Assembly: GCF_009796805.1 (NCBI RefSeq)
Contig: NZ_CP047029.1
Coordinates: forward strand, 3,176,001 to 3,240,000
Direction of reading: 5' to 3'
DNA length: 64,000 nucleotides
Source: Algibacter sp. L1A34
Lineage (GTDB): Bacteria; Bacteroidota; Bacteroidia; Flavobacteriales; Flavobacteriaceae
Positions 28,904 to 39,121 of this stretch are shown here, one piece after another. Within the stretch, counting starts at the first letter, position 1. Each line of letters opens with the position of its first letter. The position numbers were made by a program, and so were the translations under genes. The notes beneath the pieces were generated by a model that saw nothing but the letters and a program-made list of their open reading frames with translations, searched no databases and was not told the DNA's origin.

Positions 28904-29311
28904 ATGAAAATTTCTATGTATCTATTATCTACTTTTTTAGTGTCTAATGTTTTTGTCGATCGTTTTATGGAAGGCGGTCCGCTTTTTATGTCTTTAATAT
29001 TAATTTGTTTTTTGTTATCCTTATTTTTTGTAGTTAATGCTTTTTTAAATTTGAAAAAAGATTTAGCGAAATGTAAAAAAATGACAACGTTAGCATCAGA
29101 AATAAGTTTGTTAGGTCTTGTTTTTGGGTTTTTAGGCTCAATTATTGGATTAATTACAGCTTTTGATGCCATAGAAAGTATGGGAAGTATTTCGTCTGGT
29201 ATGCTTGCGGCAGGGCTTAAAATATCTTTTTTAACAACAGTATTTGGTACGTTTACTTTTGTAATAACAAGAATTTGTATTGTAGTTTTAAAAGCGTTTC
29301 GAGCGGCATAA
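28904..29311 (+). CDS. MotA/TolQ/ExbB-like proton channel protein
   Basis: A 135-residue membrane protein with three hydrophobic segments (about 25-48, 65-90, 98-130). The stretch LASEISLLGLVFGFLGSIIGLITAFDAIESMGSIS and MLAAGLKISFLTTVFGTF correspond to the pore helices of the MotA/TolQ/ExbB family. It lacks the longer cytoplasmic loop and has no TolR/ExbD partner gene next to it, so the partner must be elsewhere. It diverges from the LytS/LytTR pair, with 190 nt between. Confidence 0.8.
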   Translation: MKISMYLLSTFLVSNVFVDRFMEGGPLFMSLILICFLLSLFFVVNAFLNLKKDLAKCKKMTTLASEISLLGLVFGFLGSIIGLITAFDAIESMGSISSGMLAAGLKISFLTTVFGTFTFVITRICIVVLKAFRAA

Positions 29312-29337
29312 TTTAAGTATAAAATATTTGTATTTTT

Positions 29338-29374
29338 AAACCTCTTTTTACATGATTAAAACGAGGTTTTTTCT
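29338..29374 (+). terminator. Terminator after the ExbB-like gene
   Basis: AAACCTC (29338-29344) pairs with GAGGTTT (29363-29369) across an 18-nt loop and runs into a T tract. Confidence 0.65.
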
Positions 29375-29506
29375 TTTGAAATGTTTTGTAATAGTTTAAA
29401 AATCAGTAGTTTTGTTCATTTTGGAAAAGAAAAATAAGTTGAAAAATTTAGGTGTGTCGAAAAAATATTTTTATATTGTTGTTAATCTTAACTAATATAT
29501 TATAAT

Positions 29507-30058
29507 ATGATACGTGATTATCCATTAGAAAAATGGGAACACGTAGTTTTTGATGACAAAATAGCCGAATTTGAAAACTACAAGATTTCCAATTATGGTC
29601 GGTTAATTAATTGTAAAAAAGACCAAGAGAGACTAGTTGACCCTTCGCTAACAAATGGTTACGTTAGTATTTCATTAAAGCAGCGTGTTAACGGAAAAAG
29701 TACTGGAAGGTATATTCATAAATTAGTTGCACAACATTTTTTAGTAAAAGAAGACAATCAAATTTATGTAATTCATTTAGATTACGACAAAATTAATAAT
29801 CGAGTCGAAAATTTAAAATGGGCAACTAAACGCGAAAAGGAAGTTCACCAATACTCTGGCGAAAACTATAAAAACAGGAAAATAGACCGTTCTTACGCCA
29901 AGCTTACAGAAAGTCGTGTTCGATTAATTAGAAGAAAAGTAAACGACCCAAACCGGCGTACACGCATTAAAATGATTGCTAAAGAATTTGGAATTTCGGA
30001 AATGCAATTATATCGCGTAGTATCTGGTGAAAACTGGAAACATGTAACAGATTATTAA
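29507..30058 (+). CDS. NUMOD4 / HNH endonuclease-like protein
   Basis: A 183-residue protein of homing-endonuclease type. The N-terminal NUMOD4 motif is WEHVVFDDKIAEFENYKISNYGRL, a central HNH_3-type motif reads VIHLDYDKINNRVENLKWAT, and the C-terminus (about 130-180) looks like a helix-turn-helix (RTRIKMIAKEFGISEMQLYRV). The residue before the first HNH His is Ile instead of the usual Asn. It has its own terminator and no flanking intron, intein or phage genes, so it is either a stand-alone homing gene or a domesticated DNA-binding protein. Confidence 0.85.
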   Translation: MIRDYPLEKWEHVVFDDKIAEFENYKISNYGRLINCKKDQERLVDPSLTNGYVSISLKQRVNGKSTGRYIHKLVAQHFLVKEDNQIYVIHLDYDKINNRVENLKWATKREKEVHQYSGENYKNRKIDRSYAKLTESRVRLIRRKVNDPNRRTRIKMIAKEFGISEMQLYRVVSGENWKHVTDY

Positions 30059-30066
30059 AACCAAAA

Positions 30067-30104
30067 GAGGTTAACTTTTCAGCTAACCTCCTTCGTTTTT
30101 TTTA
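30067..30104. terminator. Bidirectional terminator between NUMOD4 gene and helicase
   Basis: GAGGTTA (30067-30073) pairs with TAACCTC (30084-30090), with extra pairing inside the loop. A T8 run follows on the + strand, and on the - strand the hairpin is followed by a T-rich stretch. Confidence 0.8.
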
Positions 30105-30116
30105 GTAATTTCAATC

Positions 30117-31490
30117 TTATTTATTTTTATTACGCTTATTATAGTTTTTATCACCACGGGTTTTAGGTTTTTTGTACTTCGCAGCAATTTTAAATTTGTA
30201 TGAACCACCTAAATTCTCTTTAGAGTTTTTTTCAGATTTATCATGGAAAGCGGGTCCAGGAGCATCTTCATCCTTACGTTTTATAGGATTGTAATGTTCT
30301 TTAATTTCTGCGCGTTCCTCGTCAATTTGCTCGGTAGAAATTTCAACAGTTTCGGGGATTTCCAAAACAGGAACTGTCATGTTCATTAAAGCTTCAATGT
30401 GCTCAACCAAGTTATTTTCTTTTACTGTAGAAAATAATAATGACTCACCTTGTCTTTCGGCACGGCCAGTTCTACCAATACGGTGCATATAGTTTTCTGG
30501 AAAATCTGGTGTATCAAAATTAATAACATGAGATACATTATCAATATCTAAACCACGAGCCATAACATCTGTCGCAATTAAAATACGGTTATTACCTTCC
30601 CTAAATTGCTCAATACTTCGTAATCTATAGTTTTGTGTTTTATTCGAATGAATAACACATAATTCATCATGAAAAATTTCATCTAATTGATCAAATAATC
30701 GATCTGCCATACGTTTATAAGCCACAAATATCAAGACTCTGCTGTATTTTTCAGTATCTTTCAATAAGTGCGCTAATAAATTTACTTTCGTATAAAAGTT
30801 AGGAACATTATAGCGTTGTTGAACAATATTATCTAGTGGTGTTCCAGAAATGGCAATAGAAACCCGTTCTGGATTTTTAAAGAAATCGTTAATTAAAACA
30901 TCAACATCTTGCGTCATTGTTGCCGAGAACATGATGTTTTGTCTTTTAGGCGGTAAAATATCAAAAATGTTAATTATTTGATGTCTAAAACCTAAATCTA
31001 ACATAACATCAACTTCATCAATAACTAATTTCTGAATTGATTTTAACTGTAAAACACGACTTAAAGCCAAATCGTACATGCGCCCTGGTGTGGCAACTAA
31101 AATATCAATACCTTCAGCAATAGCTTTTTTTTGTGTATTAATATTAGTTCCTCCATAAACACCTAAAACACGATTGTTAATATATTTAGATAGTTTTTCA
31201 ATCTCATCTACCACCTGTACAACAAGTTCCCGTGTTGGTACTAATACCAAAACACGTGGGTTCTCATCAGTCGAAAATTTAAGGTTTTTCAAAATAGGTA
31301 ACATGTAAGCAAACGTTTTACCTGTTCCTGTTTGCGCAATACCAACAACATCTTTACCAGAGCTTACAACATTAAAAGCCTCTGCCTGTATAGGCGTAGG
31401 GATAGTAAAGCCTAAGTCGTCTAGGGCATTATAAAGTGGTGTATTTAAATTTAAATCTTGAAAAATCACAGTGGAAAGTTTAAGCGGCAA
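30117..31490 (-). CDS. DEAD-box ATP-dependent RNA helicase
   Basis: Unwinds RNA, in ribosome assembly or mRNA decay, in the cytoplasm. The 457-residue protein holds the full motif set: Q motif PTPIQAEA, AQTGTGKT, PTRELVVQ, TPGRM, DEVD (a variant of DEAD), SAT, FVAYKRMADRL, ATDVMARGLDI and HRIGRTGR. A basic C-terminal tail of about 75 residues (KYKKPKTRGDKNYNKRNK) should bind RNA. The subfamily (RhlE, CsdA or DbpA type) cannot be fixed from these motifs. Confidence 0.93.
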   Translation of the reverse strand: MPLKLSTVIFQDLNLNTPLYNALDDLGFTIPTPIQAEAFNVVSSGKDVVGIAQTGTGKTFAYMLPILKNLKFSTDENPRVLVLVPTRELVVQVVDEIEKLSKYINNRVLGVYGGTNINTQKKAIAEGIDILVATPGRMYDLALSRVLQLKSIQKLVIDEVDVMLDLGFRHQIINIFDILPPKRQNIMFSATMTQDVDVLINDFFKNPERVSIAISGTPLDNIVQQRYNVPNFYTKVNLLAHLLKDTEKYSRVLIFVAYKRMADRLFDQLDEIFHDELCVIHSNKTQNYRLRSIEQFREGNNRILIATDVMARGLDIDNVSHVINFDTPDFPENYMHRIGRTGRAERQGESLLFSTVKENNLVEHIEALMNMTVPVLEIPETVEISTEQIDEERAEIKEHYNPIKRKDEDAPGPAFHDKSEKNSKENLGGSYKFKIAAKYKKPKTRGDKNYNKRNKNK

Positions 31491-31582
31491 AGTTACACCA
31501 TTTTTTTATAATCTTAGCTAATTGAAAATCTCTTGTTTTATACATGTTTTCTATAAGGTTTTTAAAAACTTATAGTGGCTGT

Positions 31583-32473
31583 TTACTCTAAATGTGTTTT
31601 AGCTATTTTAACACTATAACTAGCCGAAAAATCATTTTTTGCTTCAAGTTTTAAAATGCCTTCTTTTGTTATCAAATCTTGATTTGTATTTTCATTATCC
31701 GCGATACCTAGCCATGGCTCGATACAAACATAATTGCCCGTAGGTTTTGCCCAAACCCCTAAGTACGGGAAGTCTGGATAGCTTACAGTAAGTATTTCGC
31801 CATTCAATTTACTTTTTAAAATAGCGCTTCTAGACTTTAAATCTTTAAAAACTAGGGCGTCTTCATTAAATAAATCATGTTTTAAAGGAAGCAAATTTGT
31901 GTTTTCAAAAACGGGTTTGGTGCTCGATGAAATTAAACCATTTTCCATATTAATACAATGCGTTTTAGAATTTTCGGCATGCTCAAACTCTAAAAAATAA
32001 TCATCATAAGTTTCATTTTTAAAAACTGGACATTTAAAAGCAGGATGGCCGCCTAAAGAAAAATATAATGCTTTATCATCAATATTTTTAATGGTATGCT
32101 TAATTTTAAGTGTATTTCCTGTTAAGGAATAAATGATGTAAAACTCAAATTTAAACGGATAAAGCTTCAATAAATCATCATTATAAATCAATTTAAAAGT
32201 TAAGCTATTTTCAGTCTGCTCTATAACTTTTAAATCTTCACTATGGCGAATAAAACCATGTTTAGGTAAGTTATATCTTTTGCCCTCAAATTTATAAGTA
32301 TCATTTTTTAAAGCGCCAATAATAGGGAATAGGTTAGGAGCAATACCAGCCCAAACATCCGGATTACCATCCCACATAAAATCGGTATTATGCTTAACCG
32401 ATGTAATTTTGCAAAGTTCAGCGCCTGTTTTTTTAACGGCTATTTTCAGTAATTCATTCTGTAAAGTGTACAT
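31583..32473 (-). CDS. Aldose 1-epimerase family protein (LacX type)
   Basis: A galactose mutarotase-like protein acting on the anomeric carbon of a sugar or sugar phosphate. Seen: ENELLKIAVKKTGAEL at the start, FMWDGNPDVWAGIAPNLFPIIGAL, KHGFIRHSE with the first catalytic-type His, SLGGHPAFKCP with the second, and a Glu in the C-terminal half (CIEPWLGIADN). An ATG ten codons upstream (32503) is possible; I choose 32473 because AAAGGAAC lies just ahead and the homologous reading begins MYTLQNE. Substrate unknown. Confidence 0.85.
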   Translation of the reverse strand: MYTLQNELLKIAVKKTGAELCKITSVKHNTDFMWDGNPDVWAGIAPNLFPIIGALKNDTYKFEGKRYNLPKHGFIRHSEDLKVIEQTENSLTFKLIYNDDLLKLYPFKFEFYIIYSLTGNTLKIKHTIKNIDDKALYFSLGGHPAFKCPVFKNETYDDYFLEFEHAENSKTHCINMENGLISSSTKPVFENTNLLPLKHDLFNEDALVFKDLKSRSAILKSKLNGEILTVSYPDFPYLGVWAKPTGNYVCIEPWLGIADNENTNQDLITKEGILKLEAKNDFSASYSVKIAKTHLE

Positions 32474-32588
32474 AGTTCCTTTTAAAATTGGTATTATGCT
32501 CAAAATTTACATTTTTTTATGGAAACTCATTAACTTTACCGAATAATATTTAAGGATAAAATATTTTTAATCGAAGGGATACATAATA

Positions 32589-33914
32589 TTGTGTCAAAAA
32601 ATAGCATACCAAAACATTCCATTGAGAGCAAAACAAACCCATAACCCAGAAAATATCGACGATTTTAAAAATCAAATACTGATTTGGGGGCAGCAATTCG
32701 ACGAAGTTATTTGGTTAGATTCCAATCATTACGAACAGAAGTATGGCAGTTACGATGCTATTTTAGCAGTAGAAGCCTTTACAAGCATACAAACCGACTA
32801 TCATCAGGGGTTCGATAAATTAAAAGAATATCAAACTCTTGTAAAAGATTGGGTTTTTGGTTACCTAACCTACGATTTAAAAAACGATGTAGAGGCTTTA
32901 AAATCTCAGAATACCGACGGGTTAGAGTTTCCCGATTTATCCTTTTTTCAACCTAAAAAACTTTTTTTATTTAAAGATAATCAAGTTGAAATTCAGTATT
33001 TAAAATGTGTAGACGATGAAATTGAAACCGATTTAGAAGCCATTAGAAATGCAAAAGAAGCCGTTAAAGATCATCAAGAAAACAACATTAAAATTAAACT
33101 TAAAATCCATAAAGACGAGTATTTTAATAAAGTAGATACCGTTCTCAATCATATTCACAATGGTGATATTTACGAAGCTAATTTTTGTCAAGAATTTTAC
33201 GCCGAAAACACACAAATTTCACCATTAGAAACCTACAATAAACTTAATAAAATTTCTAAACCGCCCTTCGCGGCATTCGTTAAATTATATGATAAATACG
33301 CTTTAAGCGCTTCGCCAGAGCGGTATATTAAAAAGGAAGGTAATCACTTAATTTCGCAACCTATAAAAGGTACAGCAAAACGATCTTTAGATAAAACAGA
33401 AGATAATCAGTTAATAAACAACTTGATTACAGATGAAAAGGAGCGAAGCGAAAACATCATGATTGTCGATTTAGTACGTAACGATCTTTCAAAAACAGCC
33501 ACAAAAGGAAGTGTTAAAGTAGAGGAGCTTTGCAAAATTTATACCTTCGATCAAGTACATCAAATGGTTTCTACGGTTACTTCTGAGGTAAAACCAGAAA
33601 CGCACCCAGTAGACATTCTAAAAAGTACATTCCCGATGGGAAGCATGACGGGCGCACCAAAAATATCTGCCATGAAAATTATAGAGAAACTCGAAGCTAC
33701 CAAACGCGGGTTATACTCTGGAGCCATAGGTTATTTTACACCCGAAAACGACTTCGATTTCAATGTTGTTATCCGAACCATTTTGTACAATGCCACACAA
33801 AAATACGTGTCTTACTCCGTTGGTGGTGCCATCACAGCAAAAAGTGATCCGCTTAAAGAGTACGAAGAATGTCTAGTAAAAGCCAAAGCTATGCGCACCG
33901 TTTTAGAGAATTAA
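32589..33914 (+). CDS. pabB: Aminodeoxychorismate synthase component I (PabB)
   Basis: Makes 4-amino-4-deoxychorismate from chorismate for folate synthesis. The 441-residue protein has GDIYEANFCQEFY, ALSASPERYI, then PIKGTAKR; Lys in PIKGT (Ala in anthranilate synthase) points to PabB. Further on are ENIMIVDLVRNDLSK, MGSMTGAPKISAM and YSGAIGY, all of the chorismate-binding domain. No in-frame ATG precedes the conserved region: the reading probably starts at the TTG at 32589. No glutamine amidotransferase partner is adjacent. Confidence 0.88.
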   Translation: MCQKIAYQNIPLRAKQTHNPENIDDFKNQILIWGQQFDEVIWLDSNHYEQKYGSYDAILAVEAFTSIQTDYHQGFDKLKEYQTLVKDWVFGYLTYDLKNDVEALKSQNTDGLEFPDLSFFQPKKLFLFKDNQVEIQYLKCVDDEIETDLEAIRNAKEAVKDHQENNIKIKLKIHKDEYFNKVDTVLNHIHNGDIYEANFCQEFYAENTQISPLETYNKLNKISKPPFAAFVKLYDKYALSASPERYIKKEGNHLISQPIKGTAKRSLDKTEDNQLINNLITDEKERSENIMIVDLVRNDLSKTATKGSVKVEELCKIYTFDQVHQMVSTVTSEVKPETHPVDILKSTFPMGSMTGAPKISAMKIIEKLEATKRGLYSGAIGYFTPENDFDFNVVIRTILYNATQKYVSYSVGGAITAKSDPLKEYEECLVKAKAMRTVLEN

Positions 33915-33917
33915 ATT

Positions 33918-34030
33918 ACTTTGGGCGCAACCCGAAAAGGGTCGGGCTTTCACTACTCAATCTGCTTGTTTTTTAGGAAAACAAGCAGGATTTCAAACAA
34001 ACCGTTCAATCCCTTGCGCGTATATCCGTT
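33918..34030. repeat. REP-like intergenic element with hairpins
   Basis: Between pabB and tilS. The core is a perfect 11-bp stem CTGCTTGTTTT (33962-33972)/AAAACAAGCAG (33978-33988) around a 5-nt loop, framed by GGGCGCAACCCG...AAGGGTCGGGCTTTC on the left and ATCCCTTGCGCG on the right. This GGGTCGGGCTTTC style is frequent between flavobacterial genes. It could also end transcription of pabB. Confidence 0.5.
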
Positions 34031-34141
34031 AGGTTTAGAACAGCTTTGAACAATGGTTTATTTACGCAATTGATTTCTTTTTACTTCTTATAAGCTATTT
34101 AAATCTTTACGAATAATCAAAATAAACACTAAATTTGAAGT

Positions 34142-35452
34142 ATGCTTAAAAATCTTCAAAACCATATCAATAAAAATCTTGCATTTTTAAACGAAAGCAA
34201 AATCCTAATTGCTATTTCCGGAGGAATCGACAGCGTTGTTTTAACACATTTATGCCATCAATTAAAACTCAATGTAGCATTAGCACACTGCAATTTTCAT
34301 TTAAGAGGAGAGGAAAGTAATGGAGATGAGCAATCGGTAAAAAAGTTCGCCGACAGTTTGGGTTTAGAAGTTTTTGTTCAAAATTTTGACACAGAAAATT
34401 ATGCTAAAACCAATAAGCAATCCATTCAAATTGCAGCTCGAGAGTTGCGTTACAATTGGTTTGAAGATTTGGCAAATCAATTAGAATTCGATTATATTTT
34501 AACAGCACATCATGCCGACGATAATCTCGAAACGTTTTTAATAAATTTTACACGAGGTACAGGTTTAGAGGGGTTAACAGGGATTCCTGAAGTCAACACA
34601 ATTTTTGTTCGTCCGTTATTACCATTTTCGAGTGAAGCTATCGAGTATTATGCCAAAGCAAATAATATCGCTTGGCGAGATGATAGTAGTAACGCTTCCA
34701 CTAAATATGTGCGTAATAAATTACGTCATAATTTAATACCTATTTTAAAAGAAATAAACCCGAGTTTACTTCAAAGTTTTCAAACAACGCTAAGTAATTT
34801 AAAGGATGCTAAAGATCTCGTTAAAGATAGTTTAGATCATCTTTTAAGTAAAGCTATTGTATCTCAAGATGATGATAAAACGGTATTTAAAATTTCAGAA
34901 TTTAAAAGCTTAAGGAATCCAAAAGCTTATTTATTCGAAATTTTTAAGGAATATGGATTTACCGAATGGAACGATGTTTTAAATTTACTCGATGCCGAAT
35001 CTGGAAAGCAGGTATTCTCTGCAACACATCGCTTAATTAAAAATAGAGAACACTTATTATTAAGTGAAATTAATAACGAAAAAGAAAAAAGTATTTTAAT
35101 TTCAAAAGAGGAAAAACAGGTGGGAACACCTTTTGGAACATTATTTTTTGATGAAGCCGATGCTATTTTTGGAAAGCGAAGTGAGGTTATTTATGTCGAT
35201 GCTGATACTTTAGAATATCCATTAACTTTAAGAAAATGGGAAGATGGCGACTTTTTTCATCCTTTAGGAATGTCGGGTAAAAAGAAAATCAGCAAATATT
35301 TAAAAGATGAGAAGCTATCGCTTTTAGATAAGGAACACGTTTCTGTGTTATGTTCTAATAATACTATTGTTTGGGTTGTAAATAGACGCGCAGACAATCG
35401 CTTTAAGGTTACCGAAAACACAAAAAACATTTTAAAAATTACATTACAATAG
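34142..35452 (+). CDS. tilS: tRNA(Ile)-lysidine synthase
   Basis: Converts the wobble C34 of tRNA-Ile(CAU) to lysidine using ATP and lysine, an essential step in decoding AUA. The 436-residue protein has the PP-loop SGGIDS at 26-31, HCNFHLRGEES, TAHHADDNLETFLINFTRGTGLEGL, VRPLL and DDSSNASTKYVRNKLRH typical of TilS, then the C-terminal TilS domain with KWEDGDFFHPLGMSGKKKISKYLKDEK. Position 62 nt before adenine deaminase is not functionally telling. Confidence 0.94.
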   Translation: MLKNLQNHINKNLAFLNESKILIAISGGIDSVVLTHLCHQLKLNVALAHCNFHLRGEESNGDEQSVKKFADSLGLEVFVQNFDTENYAKTNKQSIQIAARELRYNWFEDLANQLEFDYILTAHHADDNLETFLINFTRGTGLEGLTGIPEVNTIFVRPLLPFSSEAIEYYAKANNIAWRDDSSNASTKYVRNKLRHNLIPILKEINPSLLQSFQTTLSNLKDAKDLVKDSLDHLLSKAIVSQDDDKTVFKISEFKSLRNPKAYLFEIFKEYGFTEWNDVLNLLDAESGKQVFSATHRLIKNREHLLLSEINNEKEKSILISKEEKQVGTPFGTLFFDEADAIFGKRSEVIYVDADTLEYPLTLRKWEDGDFFHPLGMSGKKKISKYLKDEKLSLLDKEHVSVLCSNNTIVWVVNRRADNRFKVTENTKNILKITLQ

Positions 35453-35514
35453 TTTATTCAATTAACTCCAAATAGCTTTTGGAGGTTTAATAAAACTATT
35501 AAAAAATATAAGTC

Positions 35515-37134
35515 ATGATATTACAAGGCCAAATAGTCGATATAGAAAATAAGCGTATTTATAAAGGAGAAATTACCATTGAAAACGGGAAGATTTTATC
35601 AATAAAAAAAGCTAATCATAACATTAATCATTACATACTTCCTGGCTTTGTAGATGCACATATACATATAGAAAGTTCTATGTTAGTGCCTAGTGAATTT
35701 GCTAGATTGGCTGTTACTCATGGTACAGTTGCAACGGTTTCCGATCCGCACGAAATAGCCAATGTTTTAGGTGTGAAAGGTGTGGAATTCATGATTGAAA
35801 ATGGTAAGAAAGTGCCATTTAAATTTAACTTTGGAGCACCATCTTGTGTGCCTGCGACTACTTTTGAGTCTGCCGGAGCTGTAATAGATTCCGATGATAT
35901 AAAAGCACTTTTGGAAAATTCGGATATCAAATATTTGGCTGAAATGATGAATTATCCTGGCGTCTTATTTAATGACGATGAAGTCATGAAAAAGATAGCT
36001 TGGGCAAAATATTTTAACAAACCTATCGATGGACATGCACCAGGACTACGCGGTCATGATGTTTCAAAATATATTAGAGCAGGAATTTCTACAGATCACG
36101 AATGTTTTACTTATGATGAAGCTTTAGAGAAGCTTCAAAAAGGTATGAAAATTTTAATTCGAGAGGGAAGTGCTGCCAAAAATTTTGAAGCTTTAATCGA
36201 TTTATTACCAGAATATTTCGAAAACATGATGTTTTGTAGTGATGATAAACATCCTGACGATTTAATTCTTAATCATATTAATAAATTATGTGCAAGAGCA
36301 GTTGCCAAAGGCATCGATGTTTTTAAAGTATTGCAAGCGGCTTGCGTAAACCCAGTGAAACATTATAATTTGGATGTTGGTCTGTTGCAAGTTAATGATG
36401 TTGCCGATTGTATTGTAGTAGAAGATTTAAAAGATTTTAAAACACTACAAACCTATATAAATGGTGAATTGGTTTCTAATAATGGTAAATCTTTAATTAA
36501 GCCCGTTTCTTTTACAAATTTGAATAATTTCAACTGTACTAAAAAAGAAATCTCAGATTTTAAAGTCGCGTCATCGTCAGATAAAATAAGAGTTATCGAA
36601 GCTTTAGAAGGTCAACTTGTAACCAATGAATTAATTGAAGAATCATTAATTGAAAACGGGAACTTAGTTTCAAATACCGAAAAAGATATTTTAAAAATGA
36701 CGGTTGTTAATCGCTACAACGATCAAAAACCAGCCATGGCATTTATTAAAAACTTCGGATTAAAAGAAGGAGCTATTGCATCATCAGTTGGTCACGACTC
36801 TCATAATATTATTGCTGTAGGCGTATCGGACGAAATGATTTGCAAAGCTGTTAATTTACTAATAGAAAATAAAGGTGGTATTTGTGCCGTGACTGCGTCC
36901 GAAGAAAAAATAGTGTCCTTACCTGTTGCTGGAATCATGAGTGATAAAGATGGTGAAACTATTGGAAAGCAGTATGCACAATTGGACGCTATGGCTAAAA
37001 AAATGGGTTCTAAATTAAATGCGCCTTACATGACGCTTTCGTTTATGGCATTGTTAGTTATTCCGTCTTTAAAATTAAGCGATAAAGGGTTGTTTAATGG
37101 TAAAGATTTTAAATTTACATCACTAGATGCTTAG
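35515..37134 (+). CDS. ade: Adenine deaminase
   Basis: Hydrolyses adenine to hypoxanthine and ammonia in purine salvage. The 539-residue amidohydrolase has [21 protein letters not shown] (metal-binding HxH), [45 protein letters not shown] and the C-terminal [18 protein letters not shown]-like [16 protein letters not shown] characteristic of bacterial Ade. Length is usual for the family. Confidence 0.93.
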   Translation: MILQGQIVDIENKRIYKGEITIENGKILSIKKANHNINHYILPGFVDAHIHIESSMLVPSEFARLAVTHGTVATVSDPHEIANVLGVKGVEFMIENGKKVPFKFNFGAPSCVPATTFESAGAVIDSDDIKALLENSDIKYLAEMMNYPGVLFNDDEVMKKIAWAKYFNKPIDGHAPGLRGHDVSKYIRAGISTDHECFTYDEALEKLQKGMKILIREGSAAKNFEALIDLLPEYFENMMFCSDDKHPDDLILNHINKLCARAVAKGIDVFKVLQAACVNPVKHYNLDVGLLQVNDVADCIVVEDLKDFKTLQTYINGELVSNNGKSLIKPVSFTNLNNFNCTKKEISDFKVASSSDKIRVIEALEGQLVTNELIEESLIENGNLVSNTEKDILKMTVVNRYNDQKPAMAFIKNFGLKEGAIASSVGHDSHNIIAVGVSDEMICKAVNLLIENKGGICAVTASEEKIVSLPVAGIMSDKDGETIGKQYAQLDAMAKKMGSKLNAPYMTLSFMALLVIPSLKLSDKGLFNGKDFKFTSLDA

Positions 37135-37197
37135 AGTTTCAGCTGCTTAATAACAATCTAAATTTAACGTAAACCATTAAGCTATAATTTCTATTCA

Positions 37198-37854
37198 ATG
37201 AAAAAAATATTAAGTTATATATGGCCTGTAACAGCCAAAACTATCGATTCTGATACCAATGGGAAGTTAGAAATAACCTATTATAATGGTAAAAAAATGC
37301 TTAATACTAAAGATGCTAACTATTCTTATGGATCCCTTCAAAAAATTCTAGAATATGCACTTTCTAAAATTGAGTTTGATAATGTTAAACATGTTCTTAT
37401 ATTGGGTTTGGGAGGCGGTAGCGTTATATCTTCTTTAAGAAAAAAGTTTGACTTTAATGGGTATATTCAAGCGGTAGATATTGACGAAAAGATTATAGCT
37501 ATTGCTAAAAATGATTTTAATATTTGTACTTCGCACAACCTTACAATAAGTAAATATGATGCTTATAAATTTGTTAAAAAGAGCAATAAAAAATATGACT
37601 TAATTATTATTGATTTATTTATTAATAACGAAGTTCCAGATCAATTTTATTCTGCTATTTTTTGTGAGAATATTTCAAAATTGGTTAATGAAAACGGATA
37701 TTTCATTTTTAATTTAGGTTTAAAAGGAAAAATGACAGAGAAAACGGAGCAAGTAATTACTTATTTTGAAAAGTCAATTTATTTTGAAACATCACTTTTT
37801 AAAAATATTGAAGGAACAAACAGTGTGCTTATCGGTCGAAAAAGCAACAGTTAA
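37198..37854 (+). CDS. Spermidine synthase-like methyltransferase-fold protein
   Basis: A 218-residue Rossmann-fold protein resembling the catalytic half of spermidine synthases. The nucleotide-binding motif is VLILGLGGGSVISSLRKKF, then VDIDEKIIAIAKNDF and YDLIIIDLFINNEVPDQFYS. The short N-terminal beta domain is reduced. The aminopropyltransferase gatekeeper residues are not plain, so a true polyamine role is uncertain. It begins 63 nt after ade. Confidence 0.75.
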   Translation: MKKILSYIWPVTAKTIDSDTNGKLEITYYNGKKMLNTKDANYSYGSLQKILEYALSKIEFDNVKHVLILGLGGGSVISSLRKKFDFNGYIQAVDIDEKIIAIAKNDFNICTSHNLTISKYDAYKFVKKSNKKYDLIIIDLFINNEVPDQFYSAIFCENISKLVNENGYFIFNLGLKGKMTEKTEQVITYFEKSIYFETSLFKNIEGTNSVLIGRKSNS

Positions 37855-38071
37855 ACTACTTTTAATTTATCCTGTGGTTTTTCATTCTTACTAAAGTTCT
37901 TCTAAGTTTTTTATTTTATTTCTGTTGGGTTACTTATTTTTTTATTGACATAACAAACTATGTATAATCATTATTAAGAAATGCTAGAATAAAACTGTTT
38001 GTAATTTAACTACTTTTGTTCTTTAGAGTAAAAAATATTTGTTTTTCAGTAACAACTAATAACTATAAATA

Positions 38072-39037
38072 ATGCCAATATTAACATCGACCTATAAACC
38101 TAAGTTTTATTTTAAAAGTGGCTTTGTTTCTACGGTATATTCTGGGCTTGTTCGTAAAATTTCTTTAGAGCAAGAGCGCGAACGTTTAATATTAAGCGAT
38201 GGCGATTTTATTGATTTAGACTGGAGCTTTTCCGAAGAAAAAAGTAAAGCTTGTATTGTGTTGCTTCACGGTTTGGAAGGTCATGCCCAGCGTCCTTATT
38301 TAACAGGAGCTGCCAAACTTTTTAATGCTAATAATATAGATGCTGTTTCTGTGAATTTTCGTGGGTGTTCGGGAGAAGTGAATTCTAAATTTAGAAGTTA
38401 TCACTCTGGAGAAACACAAGATTTAGTAGATGTTATTACGCATTTAATTTCAGAAAAAAAGTACTCGAAAATTTATTTAAAAGGCATTAGTTTAGGGGCC
38501 AATATTATATTGAAATATTTAGGAGAGCGAGATAGTGTTCCAAAGGAAGTTATGGCTGCAGTTGCTATATCGACACCTTGTGATTTAAGTGGAGCTTGCG
38601 ATGAGCTTCATAAATTAAAAAATGCAGCATTTTCTAATCGCTTTTTAACACATTTAAAGACTTCTCTAAAAAAGAAGATTGATAAATTTCCAAATAGTAT
38701 GTCAATGGAAGCTTTTAATAGGATCAAAACACTTAAAGATTTCGACAATATATATACGTCTAAAGCACATGGTTTTATTGATGCAGCCGATTATTACGAG
38801 CAATGTAGTAGTTTGCAATTTCTTCCTAATATAAAGACGCCTACTTTAATTATTAATGCACTTAACGATTCGTTTTTGTCTCCAGAATGTTATCCTGTAA
38901 AGGAAGCAAAAAACAATCCGAATTTGTTTTTAGAAATGCCTGAATATGGCGGGCATGTTGGTTTTGTTTCTAAAAATAATGTCTATTATAATGAGCAACG
39001 CGCTTTAGAGTTTATACAAAGTTTAGCTTTTTGTTAA
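38072..39037 (+). CDS. Alpha/beta hydrolase, YheT family
   Basis: A 321-residue predicted hydrolase. IVLLHGLEGHAQRPYLTGAA, VNFRGCSGE, the nucleophile elbow KGISLGANIILKYLG, the acid in NALNDSFLSPE and the His in YGGHVGF form the catalytic set of the YheT/EMB8 family (UPF0017). Substrate unknown; family members act on short-chain esters or lipids. Confidence 0.88.
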   Translation: MPILTSTYKPKFYFKSGFVSTVYSGLVRKISLEQERERLILSDGDFIDLDWSFSEEKSKACIVLLHGLEGHAQRPYLTGAAKLFNANNIDAVSVNFRGCSGEVNSKFRSYHSGETQDLVDVITHLISEKKYSKIYLKGISLGANIILKYLGERDSVPKEVMAAVAISTPCDLSGACDELHKLKNAAFSNRFLTHLKTSLKKKIDKFPNSMSMEAFNRIKTLKDFDNIYTSKAHGFIDAADYYEQCSSLQFLPNIKTPTLIINALNDSFLSPECYPVKEAKNNPNLFLEMPEYGGHVGFVSKNNVYYNEQRALEFIQSLAFC

Positions 39038-39121
39038 AATATGGTTTTATAGTCATGATTCTTTTTAAAAGGTTTAATTCTTCCAATAAAACATGTAGAT
39101 TTAACTATAAAAAATAAGTTT

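Noticed and set aside
29507-30058. Mobile intron or intein around the NUMOD4-HNH gene
   Set aside because: Flanking genes are complete and unrelated, and a normal terminator follows; no intron boundaries seen.
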